From Candidatus Babeliales bacterium (GTDB taxonomy: Bacteria > Babelota > Babeliae > Babelales > Vermiphilaceae), in the NCBI GenBank assembly GCA_035455925.1, contig DATIEE010000028.1:1-64000 (forward strand): a DNA stretch of 64,000 nucleotides, in the 5' to 3' direction. The first letter of the stretch is position 1. The number at the start of each line of letters is the position of its first letter. The position numbers and the translations under genes were made by a program. The notes under the pieces are model-generated. The model worked only from the letters and a program-made list of their open reading frames with translations. It was not told the origin of the DNA and searched no databases. Positions 26,648 to 36,149 of this stretch are shown here, one piece after another.

Positions 26648-27783
26648 AAATTAAAATATCCATATGTTTAATTATTTCTGTAGCAATATATTGTTATACG
26701 TATCCATTTCAGTACGATTCTGCAATATATGCGGCACAAAAAGGTAATTGGAAAGATGCTTTTTCTTCATTAAATACTCTTTTAACAGATAGCCCAGACA
26801 GTCCGGATATTTTATATGATACGGGTGTTTCAGCATATAATTTTAATAATGCAAGTCAAGCTGCGGCTTGTTTTACTCGAGCTGCAAATTGTGCATATGA
26901 AGATAAAGACTTATGTTTCCGTGCACATTTTAATGCAGGTAATGCATGTGTTGAAAATAAAGAATTAAAGATTGCGCTTGAACACTATAATAAAGCGCTT
27001 AAAATAGAACCTACAAATAAATATGCTCTTCATAATCGTGATCGAGTTGCCCAGATGATTCAAGAACAAGAAAATAAGCAAAATCAACAAAATAATGATG
27101 ATCAGCAAGAAAACAATCAAAACAAACAAGATCAAAATAAAAAACAAAATCAAGACCAGGGCGAAACGCAAGATCAAAATCAAAACCAGAATCAAGAGTC
27201 CAATCAGAGCCAGGATCAGGATCAATCCCAGAATAAAAATCAAAATAACGAACAAAATCAGGGCGATGCACATAGCAATAATGATGGTCAATCAAAGGAT
27301 AATGATAATTCATCACAGAAAAATAGTGATAATAAACGTAACAATAGCGAACAAGATAGATCAGATAAAAAATCCAAAAGTAATCAAAAAAATGATACTC
27401 AAGATAGCGATAACAAGAAACAAGGACAAGAACACCGGAATACAGAAAAGAAGAAAAATAATTCCGAACAAGAGCAAAAAGGGGATAGTAATCATGAGCT
27501 TAAGAAAGAATCTGATACAACAAATAATGGCACAAAAAAACAGCAAGGCAACAAACATGATACAATTCCTGAAGGTCCTAATGAATCAAATGATACAAAC
27601 AGTATAACAGCTAAAAATGAACAAGGCAAAAATGATAATCATCTGGCTGGAGATGCTAGTAATGATTCATGGCTTTTAAATATTTTAGATAATCAGGAAT
27701 TGCGTGATAAGGCGATTAACAAGCAATTAATAAGCGCAAAAATTCGTCAGCATGGTGGAAAAAATGTACAAAATAGTTGGTAA
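26644..27783 (+). CDS. batC: BatC-like TPR protein with a long Asn/Gln/Asp/Lys-rich region
   Basis: Signal peptide followed by TPR-type helices (residues about 20-140: ALEHYNKALKIEPTNKYALHNRDRV is the clearest, over its split turns). About 200 residues of low-complexity N, Q, D, E, K and S follow. The protein ends with DSWLLNILDNQELRDKAI, which corresponds to the short conserved C-terminal block of BatC proteins. BatB-BatC-BatD-BatE order is conserved. The disordered region is much longer than the TPR part. Confidence 0.8.
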   Translation: MKIKISICLIISVAIYCYTYPFQYDSAIYAAQKGNWKDAFSSLNTLLTDSPDSPDILYDTGVSAYNFNNASQAAACFTRAANCAYEDKDLCFRAHFNAGNACVENKELKIALEHYNKALKIEPTNKYALHNRDRVAQMIQEQENKQNQQNNDDQQENNQNKQDQNKKQNQDQGETQDQNQNQNQESNQSQDQDQSQNKNQNNEQNQGDAHSNNDGQSKDNDNSSQKNSDNKRNNSEQDRSDKKSKSNQKNDTQDSDNKKQGQEHRNTEKKKNNSEQEQKGDSNHELKKESDTTNNGTKKQQGNKHDTIPEGPNESNDTNSITAKNEQGKNDNHLAGDASNDSWLLNILDNQELRDKAINKQLISAKIRQHGGKNVQNSW

Positions 27784-29494
27784 ACATTTAGTATACTTTT
27801 TGGGTTTAGCTTTTTTTATGGTTGATGCATCCATTAGAATGGAAATTCGTACCAATGGAAGCGGTACTGTTGATGGCAAAATCATTGTTGGCCAAGAATT
27901 AAATTTTGATGTTATTGTTGATGGCATTTCTGGATCAGCATCAACTCCAACAATAAACGGACTTGATAATTTTGTAGCGCGACGAACTGGTATGTATATG
28001 AGTAGTATTAATGGAAAAACAACAACGCGTTATTCATATCTGGTACGTATTGATAAAATTGGGTCATATACTATAGGTCCAGCCGCTGTAATGCATGGCA
28101 ATCATGAATTGCTGTCTAATAAAATAAATATTGATGTTGTTAAGGATATTGTTGAAAGTGCCCAACAACAAGTTAATACTCATGGTACTGAGTCAAAAGC
28201 ATTTTTACGATTAATGATTGATAGATCGTCAGTTGTTGTTGGTCAAAAAATAGGTTGTACTTTACGATTTTATTATCAAGATCCATCTCTGTCGCTACAT
28301 AATATTGGTATGCCAGAGTTTCCTGATTTTGATATGCAAGAAGTCGGTAAATTAGAAAGTGGCACAGCTGAAATCAACGGTTCTCAATATCGTTATGCAC
28401 AATGGCGTTGGGATATGTATCCAACCAAAGCCGGGGAATTTATTATTCCTGCATATCATGCAGATTATGATACACCTACAAAAGATAATCATATGTTGGC
28501 AGGGCTTTTCATGTTTGTTAATAATCGCGTTGATCGCAAACGTGTTTATTCAAATGCAGTTACTATCACTGTATCATCGCTTCCCTGCTGTGATCATGAA
28601 GTTCAAGCGGTCGGTATATTTGAACGCATTTCTGCAGAAATTTTACCGGGAGTAGCAAAGGAAGGTGAGGGGATGATATTGACTATCGAAATTGAAGGCG
28701 AAGGTAATTTACAGAACATAAAAACCCCGCTACTTAAACTGCCTGAATCGTTAAAATATTATGATTCGAATAATACGATTATTGCTCCACGCTGCAGCGA
28801 TGAATTACCGAAAAAAAGATTTGAATTTATTGTACAGGGAATGCAATGTGGTGATTATGAAATTCCAGTACAGCGCTTTACGTTTTTTGACATTGAAAAA
28901 AATATATATACAACGTTATGTACTTCCCCTCTTGCGGTTTCCATTATGCCCGGTAGTTGTATAACCAAAAAAGAGATTACCAATCCGATTGATAATTTTA
29001 CCAATGAAACTACCTCTTTGGAATCACTCCATGAAGATAGCATTGCCGATATCAATACTGCCGGTAAATGGTATCCTGCAGCTAAGCGCCAACCATTGCC
29101 GTGGTGGTTATTTCAGTTATTATTCTTTATACCGTTTTTTTATAGTATATATTTATTAACATATAAACGATTTATTGCATTACGTTATATTATTCGTCGA
29201 AATGCATTTCAAAAAATACGCAAACAGATAAACCAATCAAGAGAGATGCGCGATGATAAAAAATTGTATAGTTATTTTATCACTTTTTTTAAACAGTTAA
29301 ATGAAATATATGAAATAGATACTATTGAGAATTTTTTACGGATTCGTGGAGTACCTGAATCCCAAATCTCTTTATGGAATGATTTTTTTGAATCAATTAT
29401 ACATGCTGCATATATGCAGTCGGATAAAGAAAATACTGATATATTATGTGGGATAGCACAAAAATGGATAGATTATTTAGAAAAAGTTATATAA
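27764..29494 (+). CDS. batD: BatD-like oxygen-tolerance protein
   Basis: About 576 residues. The signal peptide is followed by tandem beta-rich BatD modules. An N-terminal region with VGQELNFDVIVDG, FVARRTGMYMSSINGKTTTRYSY and PAAVMHGN-like segments matches the family pattern of translocated beta-sandwich domains. A membrane helix lies at about 455-475 and a cytoplasmic helical tail follows. The GGTGG site before the ATG at 27764 supports that start. It overlaps batC by 20 nt and batE by 31 nt. Confidence 0.85.
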   Translation: MYKIVGKHLVYFLGLAFFMVDASIRMEIRTNGSGTVDGKIIVGQELNFDVIVDGISGSASTPTINGLDNFVARRTGMYMSSINGKTTTRYSYLVRIDKIGSYTIGPAAVMHGNHELLSNKINIDVVKDIVESAQQQVNTHGTESKAFLRLMIDRSSVVVGQKIGCTLRFYYQDPSLSLHNIGMPEFPDFDMQEVGKLESGTAEINGSQYRYAQWRWDMYPTKAGEFIIPAYHADYDTPTKDNHMLAGLFMFVNNRVDRKRVYSNAVTITVSSLPCCDHEVQAVGIFERISAEILPGVAKEGEGMILTIEIEGEGNLQNIKTPLLKLPESLKYYDSNNTIIAPRCSDELPKKRFEFIVQGMQCGDYEIPVQRFTFFDIEKNIYTTLCTSPLAVSIMPGSCITKKEITNPIDNFTNETTSLESLHEDSIADINTAGKWYPAAKRQPLPWWLFQLLFFIPFFYSIYLLTYKRFIALRYIIRRNAFQKIRKQINQSREMRDDKKLYSYFITFFKQLNEIYEIDTIENFLRIRGVPESQISLWNDFFESIIHAAYMQSDKENTDILCGIAQKWIDYLEKVI

Positions 29495-30213
29495 CACTAT
29501 TACTATTGAGTATATATATATGCACCATATCTGTTATGGTTGCTGGCAATGATGAAGAATTATTTCTACGTGGTAACAAATTGTATGCACAAAAAAAATA
29601 TGATGATGCATATAATGAATATAACATGATTAGCAAAAAGGGATGTGCTGTTTTTTATAATATGGGTAATTGCCTCTTTTATAAAGATGATTATGCACAA
29701 GCATTTATTTATTGGTTACGTGCCGAAAGAGATGCAACGCCAGAGGAATACCGTTTAATTGAACATAATAAAAAACATGTATTAACTCTTATGGGAAAAC
29801 AAAATGAAATATCATTGTATTATAAAATACGTCAATTATTAGATAATGCGCTCCCCTATACTTCATTATTGTTTTTGCAGATTTGTACACTTATCTGTTG
29901 GTATTTATTGTTTTTAGTATGGCAAAGAAAACGAACCTTAGTAAAAAACATTATTGTCAGTTATGCTTGTTTTTTAATGATAATTTCAGGAGTACTCTTA
30001 GGAATGCATTATAGTAATCAACAAAGAATACATGGAGTTGTTGTAAAAAAAGAAGCACAATTTTTTGTTGGCCCAGATAATGGCCTGTCAGTTGTTGCTT
30101 CGCTGTCTTATGCAGATAATGTTCTTGTAAAAGAAATTCGACAAGGATGGTATAAAATTCAATATGCTGGTATGATTGGTTGGGTTGGAGATGATGTTGT
30201 TCAAATTGTATAA
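29464..30213 (+). CDS. batE: BatE-like TPR and SH3-domain membrane protein
   Basis: A 249-residue protein with signal peptide and two TPR-like helix pairs (ELFLRGNKLYAQKKYDDAY, VFYNMGNCLFYKDDYAQAF). Two membrane helices lie near 120-170, with a C-terminal bacterial SH3 module (VVKKEAQFFVGPDNG, VKEIRQGWYKIQ, GWVGDDVV). This is the BatE architecture. The ATG at 29464 follows GGGA. It is the last bat gene; the M23 peptidase gene starts 27 nt later. Confidence 0.86.
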   Translation: MDRLFRKSYITLLLLSIYICTISVMVAGNDEELFLRGNKLYAQKKYDDAYNEYNMISKKGCAVFYNMGNCLFYKDDYAQAFIYWLRAERDATPEEYRLIEHNKKHVLTLMGKQNEISLYYKIRQLLDNALPYTSLLFLQICTLICWYLLFLVWQRKRTLVKNIIVSYACFLMIISGVLLGMHYSNQQRIHGVVVKKEAQFFVGPDNGLSVVASLSYADNVLVKEIRQGWYKIQYAGMIGWVGDDVVQIV

Positions 30214-30240
30214 TTATAACTCATAACATAATAGCAGCAC

Positions 30241-31227
30241 ATGATTGGTAAACGTTTTTCTTTTATATGCTCAATATTATTTGCTTTTTTTGCAACCATT
30301 ATAATTTTTCTTATGATATTACTTTTTATTGAATATCGATTTTTTTGTAAACAAGTACAAGAATTACTCGTGATCAAAAAGCAATATGTACAGTATATTG
30401 ATCTTTTACATAAAAAGATTAATAACGGCTCTTTAGACAATAATCATTGTGAGCAATCTTTACTACAACTACCTACCACTTCGCATGATATGACTAATAC
30501 TATAAACCAAGAATTATCATTAACCTTTGATCAAATAATGGCAGCAGAAGCTAGCGATGACCCTGATGATGATGATGATTATGATGATGAATCGTTTGTG
30601 GTTATTAATAGGCAACAGGATTACCTTAAACAATCAACGTTAGACTATATTGAATCGCAAAATATTACTTCTCTTGCAACAATAGATAACACTAATCAAT
30701 GGACTGATAAATCTGAACAAAAAACTATTATTGAATGTTCACAAAAACAAAACATACATACACCAACAAAGCAAAAACAAAAAGTTGACACAGTACGTTG
30801 CGCTGTTAAAGATCATGAATTTATATGGCCAATTGATGAAAATAAATTTTGGTTAAGTTCATTATTCGGTCCGCGTAAACGAATAAATGGCACGTGGGGT
30901 TTTCATCATGGTATTGATATGGCAGCCATTAAAGGAACTACAGTAAAGGCTGTAGGCACAGGCACTATTACTGAAGCCTCTTTTCAAACAGGGTATGGTA
31001 ATACTGTTGTTGTCAAACATAATGAAATGATTAGAACCCGGTATGCTCATTTACATACTATTCGTGTTCATGCAGGTCAAAAAATAAAACAAGGATCAAT
31101 CATTGGCACTGTTGGGGAAACAGGGTTTATTAGAAAGAAAGGGAAAGATGGATCGCATCTTCATTTTGAAGTATATGAGAGAGGTAAGCGGATAAATCCA
31201 CTACATTGTTTACCACGAACAGCATAA
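30241..31227 (+). CDS. M23 (LytM-type) metallopeptidase, probable murein endopeptidase
   Basis: An N-terminal membrane anchor (about 8-30) is followed by a variable linker containing an Asp-rich tract (near residues 105-120). A C-terminal peptidase_M23 domain spans about 215-325. Zinc ligands are in HHGIDMAA (H...D), and the catalytic HLHFE motif is intact, with YAHL between. It probably cleaves peptidoglycan cross-links in the periplasm. All metal ligands are present, so an inactive EnvC-like regulator is less likely. Confidence 0.9.
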   Translation: MIGKRFSFICSILFAFFATIIIFLMILLFIEYRFFCKQVQELLVIKKQYVQYIDLLHKKINNGSLDNNHCEQSLLQLPTTSHDMTNTINQELSLTFDQIMAAEASDDPDDDDDYDDESFVVINRQQDYLKQSTLDYIESQNITSLATIDNTNQWTDKSEQKTIIECSQKQNIHTPTKQKQKVDTVRCAVKDHEFIWPIDENKFWLSSLFGPRKRINGTWGFHHGIDMAAIKGTTVKAVGTGTITEASFQTGYGNTVVVKHNEMIRTRYAHLHTIRVHAGQKIKQGSIIGTVGETGFIRKKGKDGSHLHFEVYERGKRINPLHCLPRTA

Positions 31228-31267
31228 TAGAAAAAGTGAATAAGTTTAATTTTTTTAAAGGATCATT

Positions 31268-32212
31268 ATGGCGCAACAGCATAAACCAAAGCAACAAAGT
31301 TTGCTGTCTAATATTATGGAATTTGTATTTTTATTGATCATTGTTTTTCTTATACGAACTATTGGTTTTGGGTTATATCAAGTACCAACTGGCTCTATGG
31401 AAAGAACGATGTTAGTTGGCGAGCGATTCTTTGCAGATAAATTTTCTTATAATTTTAGAAAACCTCGACGTAGCGAAATTATTGCATTTAATGATCCTGA
31501 ATTTAAATATTCAAGCAACCCATTCATGAAACTTTTTCAACGATATGTATGGGGACCATCAAATTGGACTAAGCGTGTTATTGGTATTCCAGGTGATACT
31601 ATTCGTGGTACTATTGAAGATGGAAAACCAGTAATTTATTGTAACGATATTAAACTGGATGAACCATACATAAATAAATATCCATTAATTCATGTATTAC
31701 GACAAGATATTAATGATTTAAGAAAACAAATAGAAAAGGATATACAAGAAATGTCTCGTGGATATAGAATTGATCAGTCGGCAGCAGATCGCTATATACA
31801 GCAACGACTGCGTCATGAGACAACATGGCGATCTTATGATTCTAGTGTTGCATACAATAAACAACCTTTTTACGATCTACATGAAAATCGCATTATTCGT
31901 GATGAACAAGGTAATCCTGAATTGCTTATTCCGGGAACGCCGATAGAAGCAAGATCCGGTAAAACATCGCCTGATATATTTTCTATTAAGCTTGGTGCTG
32001 GACAATATTGGGGCATGGGTGATAATCGCTTAGGTAGTCATGATAGTCGCTTTTTTGGACCCATAAAAGAAGAAGAAATTCACGGTAGAATTGTTTTCCG
32101 TATTTGGTCGGTGGATAGCGATGAATCATGGTGGATAGTTGATCTTATTAAGCATCCAATTAACTTCTGGTCACGTGTTCGCTGGAGTCGTTTTTTCCAA
32201 ATAATGAATTAA
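31268..32212 (+). CDS. lepB: Signal peptidase I
   Basis: Cleaves signal peptides of exported proteins at the membrane. It has one N-terminal membrane segment, the catalytic Ser in QVPTGSMERTM (about residue 44), and Lys in WTKRVIGIPGDTI. Box E is represented by WGMGDNRLGSHDSRFFGPI. An insertion of about 100 residues between boxes D and E makes it 314 aa. AAAGGA precedes the ATG. This enzyme would process the unusual Met-type signal junctions seen in this window. Confidence 0.95.
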   Translation: MAQQHKPKQQSLLSNIMEFVFLLIIVFLIRTIGFGLYQVPTGSMERTMLVGERFFADKFSYNFRKPRRSEIIAFNDPEFKYSSNPFMKLFQRYVWGPSNWTKRVIGIPGDTIRGTIEDGKPVIYCNDIKLDEPYINKYPLIHVLRQDINDLRKQIEKDIQEMSRGYRIDQSAADRYIQQRLRHETTWRSYDSSVAYNKQPFYDLHENRIIRDEQGNPELLIPGTPIEARSGKTSPDIFSIKLGAGQYWGMGDNRLGSHDSRFFGPIKEEEIHGRIVFRIWSVDSDESWWIVDLIKHPINFWSRVRWSRFFQIMN

Positions 32213-32232
32213 AATAAGAAGAAATATTAATT

Positions 32233-32275
32233 AATGGGTAGGTTTTTTACACAAAAAACCCACCCATTTTTTTTT
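32233..32275. terminator. Bidirectional Rho-independent terminator
   Basis: ATGGGTAGGTTTTTT pairs with AAAAAACCCACCCAT (one bulge), with T runs on both sides. It separates convergent lepB and the minus-strand gene ending at 32274. Confidence 0.88.
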
Positions 32276-33119
32276 AGCGAATCAAAGATAAATAATTAAT
32301 GAATAGAAAAGTAATAATGACTCCTAAAATAAAACGCTTGGAGTATGAATTGGAAATTTCTTTTGCTTCTTCAGTTTTATTGAGATCTTCAGTGTCCTTT
32401 TTAAAAGTCTTATTTGTACTTGTAGAAGGAGTTGTATTAGGTTGTATCCTGTCTTCTCCGTCTGATTCATCATCTAAAGACATAGGCTCTTGTTCATATG
32501 TTGCTATGACTGGTAGTTCTTCTACCAAAAGATTGTGCTTTTTTATTAATTCATCTTTTGGGCATATTTTTTCTATGGTAAATTGTTTCATTAAAAAGTC
32601 TTTTGTTAGAAATGATAAACTCTGATCTTGACCTTGAAGGTTTTTTTCTTTTAAGATTAAATCTATTGCGTCTTCTTTTTCGTTTTTATCTAAAGAATAT
32701 AAATCTTTAAACCATGATTTATTTCTGCTTGTTCCAGTCATCTGGATATTATCTACATTATTTGTTTTAGGAATATTAAATTGTATGCCTTGACTAAAAC
32801 AATTTATTGGTAAAAGGATAGGAACACTCTGATTCAGAATTATTGTCTTATTATTTTTTTTAATTGACAATAGTGTAACCGGAATAATCTTTGTTGTTGC
32901 TGAATCTAATTCAATATTAAATTGTTTAAAGTAATTTTCAAAATAACTTCTATTTGTCTCATTTATAGAAAGGTAGATATTGTGCATAGGCTTGCACTGA
33001 ACAATTATTGTATTCTTTGTGTTATTTGTTTTACCGTCATCTTTTAAAGACATTCCATATATATTTATTGAAATTGTTGCCAATCCAATAAATATAGAGC
33101 GCATATAAAACTTGTGCAT
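32274..33119 (-). CDS. Secreted protein with C-terminal membrane anchor, unknown function
   Basis: A 281-residue protein. Its signal peptide ends INIYGM. A beta-rich segment covers about 35-130, followed by a charged helical part, a Ser/Thr/Asp/Glu-rich low-complexity stretch (about 210-255), and a final hydrophobic helix (FILGVIITFLFINYLSL). Signal plus tail anchor suggests display on a membrane. No family recognised. Confidence 0.65.
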   Translation of the reverse strand: MHKFYMRSIFIGLATISINIYGMSLKDDGKTNNTKNTIIVQCKPMHNIYLSINETNRSYFENYFKQFNIELDSATTKIIPVTLLSIKKNNKTIILNQSVPILLPINCFSQGIQFNIPKTNNVDNIQMTGTSRNKSWFKDLYSLDKNEKEDAIDLILKEKNLQGQDQSLSFLTKDFLMKQFTIEKICPKDELIKKHNLLVEELPVIATYEQEPMSLDDESDGEDRIQPNTTPSTSTNKTFKKDTEDLNKTEEAKEISNSYSKRFILGVIITFLFINYLSLIR

Positions 33120-33431
33120 AATAATCCTGATGAATCAATTAATTTATTCGTAATCGTTTTAAAAACTGCTGCAATATTACAATATTATAAAAATATATTT
33201 TTATATAATAATACATAGAATAATAAATTCATAATTAATAATTTATCATATAGAGAATTATATGTCTAAAAATATTTGCAATAAGTACTATACTTCAACA
33301 TTTATATAATCAACTAGTATACCATCTCCACATCGCATCAATCATTACAATTTGACAATAATCGATTTTCATGTAATTATTATATATAGGTATTTGGGAT
33401 TCGTATAGAAATTATTACTAGGAGATAAGAT
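33120..33431. other. Non-coding divergent intergenic region
   Basis: An AT-rich gap between divergent secreted-protein genes. No frame or RNA gene seen. It holds the candidate promoter at 33352-33379 and a good ribosome site (AGGAGATAAGAT) for the gene starting at 33432. Confidence 0.55.
33352..33379 (+). promoter_or_regulatory. Candidate promoter for the 33432-35542 gene pair
   Basis: TTGACA (33352-33357), 16-nt spacer, TAATTA (33374-33379). The -35 is consensus and the -10 weak. Several alternative AT-rich -10s lie 4-7 nt downstream. Confidence 0.35.
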
Positions 33432-34652
33432 ATGTCACGTTTAAACATGCTTTTGTTGACACTATTGGTTCCATCGATGGCTTTGTTGGGAATGAAAAAT
33501 GAGTTTAAAAACACAATAGCTATTACGCCATATTCTCAAGCGTTAGTAGATGACATCAAAAAACAGTCTGCGGCTACATTTATACCTGATCCATTATATG
33601 ACGTACGTAGAGATTTAAGTAAATTTGGAAAATTATCTATTAATGATTCACGTAAAAACCCGAAAGAAGTTCTTCCTAATTCTATAAAATTTATAAAAAA
33701 GAATTTTGGTAAAAATGAAGAAATTTTAAAAACCTTGGAAGTTTTTAATGCATTAATCAACACTAAGCCAAAATCGCAAAAAGAAAAGGATTTTTTTGAA
33801 ATTATACAGCTACACGATCGCAATGCGCAAAAGAAATTTTTAAAAATGCCTTTAGGTGGCGCTTTAATTAGCCATAATATTGTTAACAATTTTATAACGA
33901 ATCGTAAAGATTTTATAAACAAAGAAAACAAAGAAACGTCGATTAATTATCTTTTTAAAATGTCTTCTCCTCAGATTAACGAGCTCGACAAACTTAATAA
34001 ACATTTTATAAATGACGTTGTTTTAAAGGATGTTACTAGGCAAGAATATGATTTAATCGCTAGTTTACCCAAGAATGTTAAAAGGGCATTTCGTAATGAG
34101 GATGAATTCTTTCAAGTAAACCTCAAACGCAATCTTTCTGAAAAACTTTTGTATCTTGCAACTAAAGCATCAATTGGCGGAATAAATGGTAGCGGAACTG
34201 GATTCATTACCGCTCTTGGCAGTGGCATGTTTCAATGTAAATTTTTAATTCCAGGAATTGAGAAATGGGTTGCAAAAACATTAACAACAGAGGTAAATAA
34301 AAAAATTAATTATGGACTAGAGCTAATATCTATGACTCCTGTCGTGCCTAATGGCGAATCAAATTATGATGAATGGAAGCAAGTTGAAAATAAGTTTAAT
34401 AATACATTAAACAAGATATATGACATTGATGGTGTAAAAGCACAATTTACAGGAGAAAATTTAAAACCATATATTATAAAAGAAGTGATTACTGGAGGAT
34501 CTCCTGTCGCGCCAAACGATATGCAAACAGTTATAGGCGATAGTATTGGAAGTAGTAAATTTTTTGGTGGTTTAAGCGCTATAGTAGGATTGATATATGG
34601 CTTAAGGCATATGAATGATCCTATCGTGAAAGAAAATATTTCTAAAATATAA
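33432..34652 (+). CDS. Secreted protein of unknown function with Gly-rich C-terminal hydrophobic segments
   Basis: A 406-residue protein. Its signal peptide ends SMALLGM, giving a mature start KNEFKN. The central part is helical and Lys-rich. A glycine-rich segment (IGGINGSGTGFITALGSGMF, about 247-266) and a C-terminal hydrophobic stretch (FFGGLSAIVGLIYGLRHM) could insert into membranes. No family recognised. It has a strong ribosome site. It is followed after 23 nt by another secreted protein with a similar Gly-rich hydrophobic segment, so the two may act together. Confidence 0.65.
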   Translation: MSRLNMLLLTLLVPSMALLGMKNEFKNTIAITPYSQALVDDIKKQSAATFIPDPLYDVRRDLSKFGKLSINDSRKNPKEVLPNSIKFIKKNFGKNEEILKTLEVFNALINTKPKSQKEKDFFEIIQLHDRNAQKKFLKMPLGGALISHNIVNNFITNRKDFINKENKETSINYLFKMSSPQINELDKLNKHFINDVVLKDVTRQEYDLIASLPKNVKRAFRNEDEFFQVNLKRNLSEKLLYLATKASIGGINGSGTGFITALGSGMFQCKFLIPGIEKWVAKTLTTEVNKKINYGLELISMTPVVPNGESNYDEWKQVENKFNNTLNKIYDIDGVKAQFTGENLKPYIIKEVITGGSPVAPNDMQTVIGDSIGSSKFFGGLSAIVGLIYGLRHMNDPIVKENISKI

Positions 34653-34675
34653 ACAAATATCAAAGGAGAATGTGT

Positions 34676-35542
34676 ATGATAGTAAAAAAAATTATTAGTG
34701 TAGGGTTGTTATCTGCCTTATCATTATCGTTAATGAAAACGGTCACTGCAGGAGAACCTGGTTCAAGTGATACTGTAAAGACCTTTCTGATGAGTAATGT
34801 TACTGCAAAAGATGGTGAGAGTATGCCCAAAGAAATTCACGATTATATAGCACAGTTAGCTTTTGAAGAATGTGAACATGATTTTTTAGTTAAACAACAA
34901 ACTAATAAAAAAGATAAATACTATCATGCATTAGATAAAAAAATTCCAACAATTAAATATATTGATTATTATATGTTGAATACGGATGAAAAAAATATTT
35001 TACATAAAGTATTAGAAGCTTCTACATTTGATAACAATCCTCTTTTTAGAAAAACCGATAAAAATCATGATCATAATACTCCTAAAAAGCATCTTTCAGA
35101 AAAAGAATATAATAACGCAATGAACACCTTGCCATTAGATTTAAGAAGCAAATTACAATCGCTTGAAGTATCTGTTAAAACATTGTCTTTACAATCTTTT
35201 TTTAATAAAAATGATAAGCAATCAATAATAGATGCAGGGGCAATTGGCGGGTTAGCGGGTGGAGCATTATATTGTTTATCTCATCAATTATTAAGCTCTA
35301 ACAAACTCAACAAGATAAACCCTGTATTATTTGTTTTATCTCTTGGCACGGGAGCTGTAGTAGCCTCCTCTTCTCAATTACTAAATGTTGTTCATACAAA
35401 TTATGAAAAGCCTAAAAAAGATGAACAGATAGTAAAGAAACGATTGATCACTGATACTGAAGGCTTAACCTTAACACAAAAAATATTTTCGCAAGAAAAA
35501 ATAGCAAAAGATTCTTTTGCAAGGCTAATAAATATAGAATAA
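34676..35542 (+). CDS. Secreted protein of unknown function
   Basis: A 288-residue protein with signal peptide (SVGLLSALSLSLMKTVTA, then GEPG). The segment MPKEIHDYIAQLAFEECEHD resembles the first helix of F-box-like motifs, but the rest of the motif is not visible. A glycine-rich double hydrophobic hairpin lies at about 184-240. AAAGGAG is placed eight bases before the ATG at 34676, which is preferred over the ATG at 34670. It is second in an operon and followed by a terminator. Confidence 0.65.
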   Translation: MIVKKIISVGLLSALSLSLMKTVTAGEPGSSDTVKTFLMSNVTAKDGESMPKEIHDYIAQLAFEECEHDFLVKQQTNKKDKYYHALDKKIPTIKYIDYYMLNTDEKNILHKVLEASTFDNNPLFRKTDKNHDHNTPKKHLSEKEYNNAMNTLPLDLRSKLQSLEVSVKTLSLQSFFNKNDKQSIIDAGAIGGLAGGALYCLSHQLLSSNKLNKINPVLFVLSLGTGAVVASSSQLLNVVHTNYEKPKKDEQIVKKRLITDTEGLTLTQKIFSQEKIAKDSFARLINIE

Positions 35543-35572
35543 ATTTTTTTCAATATAGTGTGTATTAATTGC

Positions 35573-35618
35573 AGAATTCCCGTATATCCTTTGTAAAAAA
35601 AGGTTAGCGGGAATTTTT
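35573..35618 (+). terminator. Rho-independent terminator
   Basis: AATTCCCG (35574-35581) pairs with CGGGAATT (35607-35614), with an inner CCTTT/AAAGG stem and a T run. It ends the 33432-35542 transcript. Confidence 0.8.
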
Positions 35619-35665
35619 GTGTTCCTATTTGTTGGAAAAAGGTTTTTAATTTTCAGTAAAAAAGC

Positions 35666-35693
35666 TTGCAGAATGCGTATTTTATGCTACATT
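35666..35693 (+). promoter_or_regulatory. Candidate promoter for the tRNA pair
   Basis: TTGCAG (35666-35671), 16-nt spacer, TACATT (35688-35693), about 43 nt before the first tRNA. Confidence 0.35.
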
Positions 35694-35735
35694 TAAAATG
35701 TTTTCTGCATTTATTGCATTGAAATATTTGTGTGT

Positions 35736-35809
<74 letters not shown>

Positions 35810-35819
35810 AAAATGGTGT

Positions 35820-35906
35820 GCCGGGATGGCGGAATAGGTAGACGCAAGGGACTTAAAATCCCTCGAGTGTAAACTCGTGCCGGTTCGAGTCCGGCTCTCG
35901 GCACCA
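35820..35906 (+). tRNA. tRNA-Leu (anticodon TAA)
   Basis: An 87-nt tRNA with a long variable arm (CGAGTGTAAACTCG). Acceptor GCCGGGA pairs with TCTCGGC (one G-U), the anticodon loop CTTAAAA gives TAA, the T arm contains GGTTCGAGTCC, and CCA is encoded. It reads UUA, a major Leu codon in this AT-rich genome. Confidence 0.96.
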
Positions 35907-36053
35907 TTATTTTATGTTTTTGCGAACAAGACATAAAAAATCATTTTTTTGCTTTTGTATATAAGATTTGATAGAAAGAGCTTTAATGCATACTTCGTCA
36001 ATTCTTTATATAAATGGGAAAACGAAGCAAAAACAATGTCAGCAAAAAATTAC

Positions 36054-36082
36054 TTGACAACATATTTTACTATGGCTAACCT
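36054..36082 (+). promoter_or_regulatory. Candidate promoter of the HU gene
   Basis: Consensus TTGACA (36054-36059), 17-nt spacer, TAACCT (36077-36082), about 65 nt upstream of the HU start codon. Confidence 0.5.
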
Positions 36083-36149
36083 ACAAATTAGGTACTCGTT
36101 TTATTTTTTTGTTTGCTTTGCCATAGGTTAATAAGTAAAGGATGTTATT

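Noticed and set aside
27011-27316. Antisense and alternate frames across the batC low-complexity tract
   Set aside because: Open frames arise from the biased CAA/AAT/GAT repeats; they have no start signals and sit wholly inside batC.
35949-36131. 60-codon frame between tRNA-Leu and HU
   Set aside because: No ribosome site, unusual composition, and it overlaps the consensus HU promoter.
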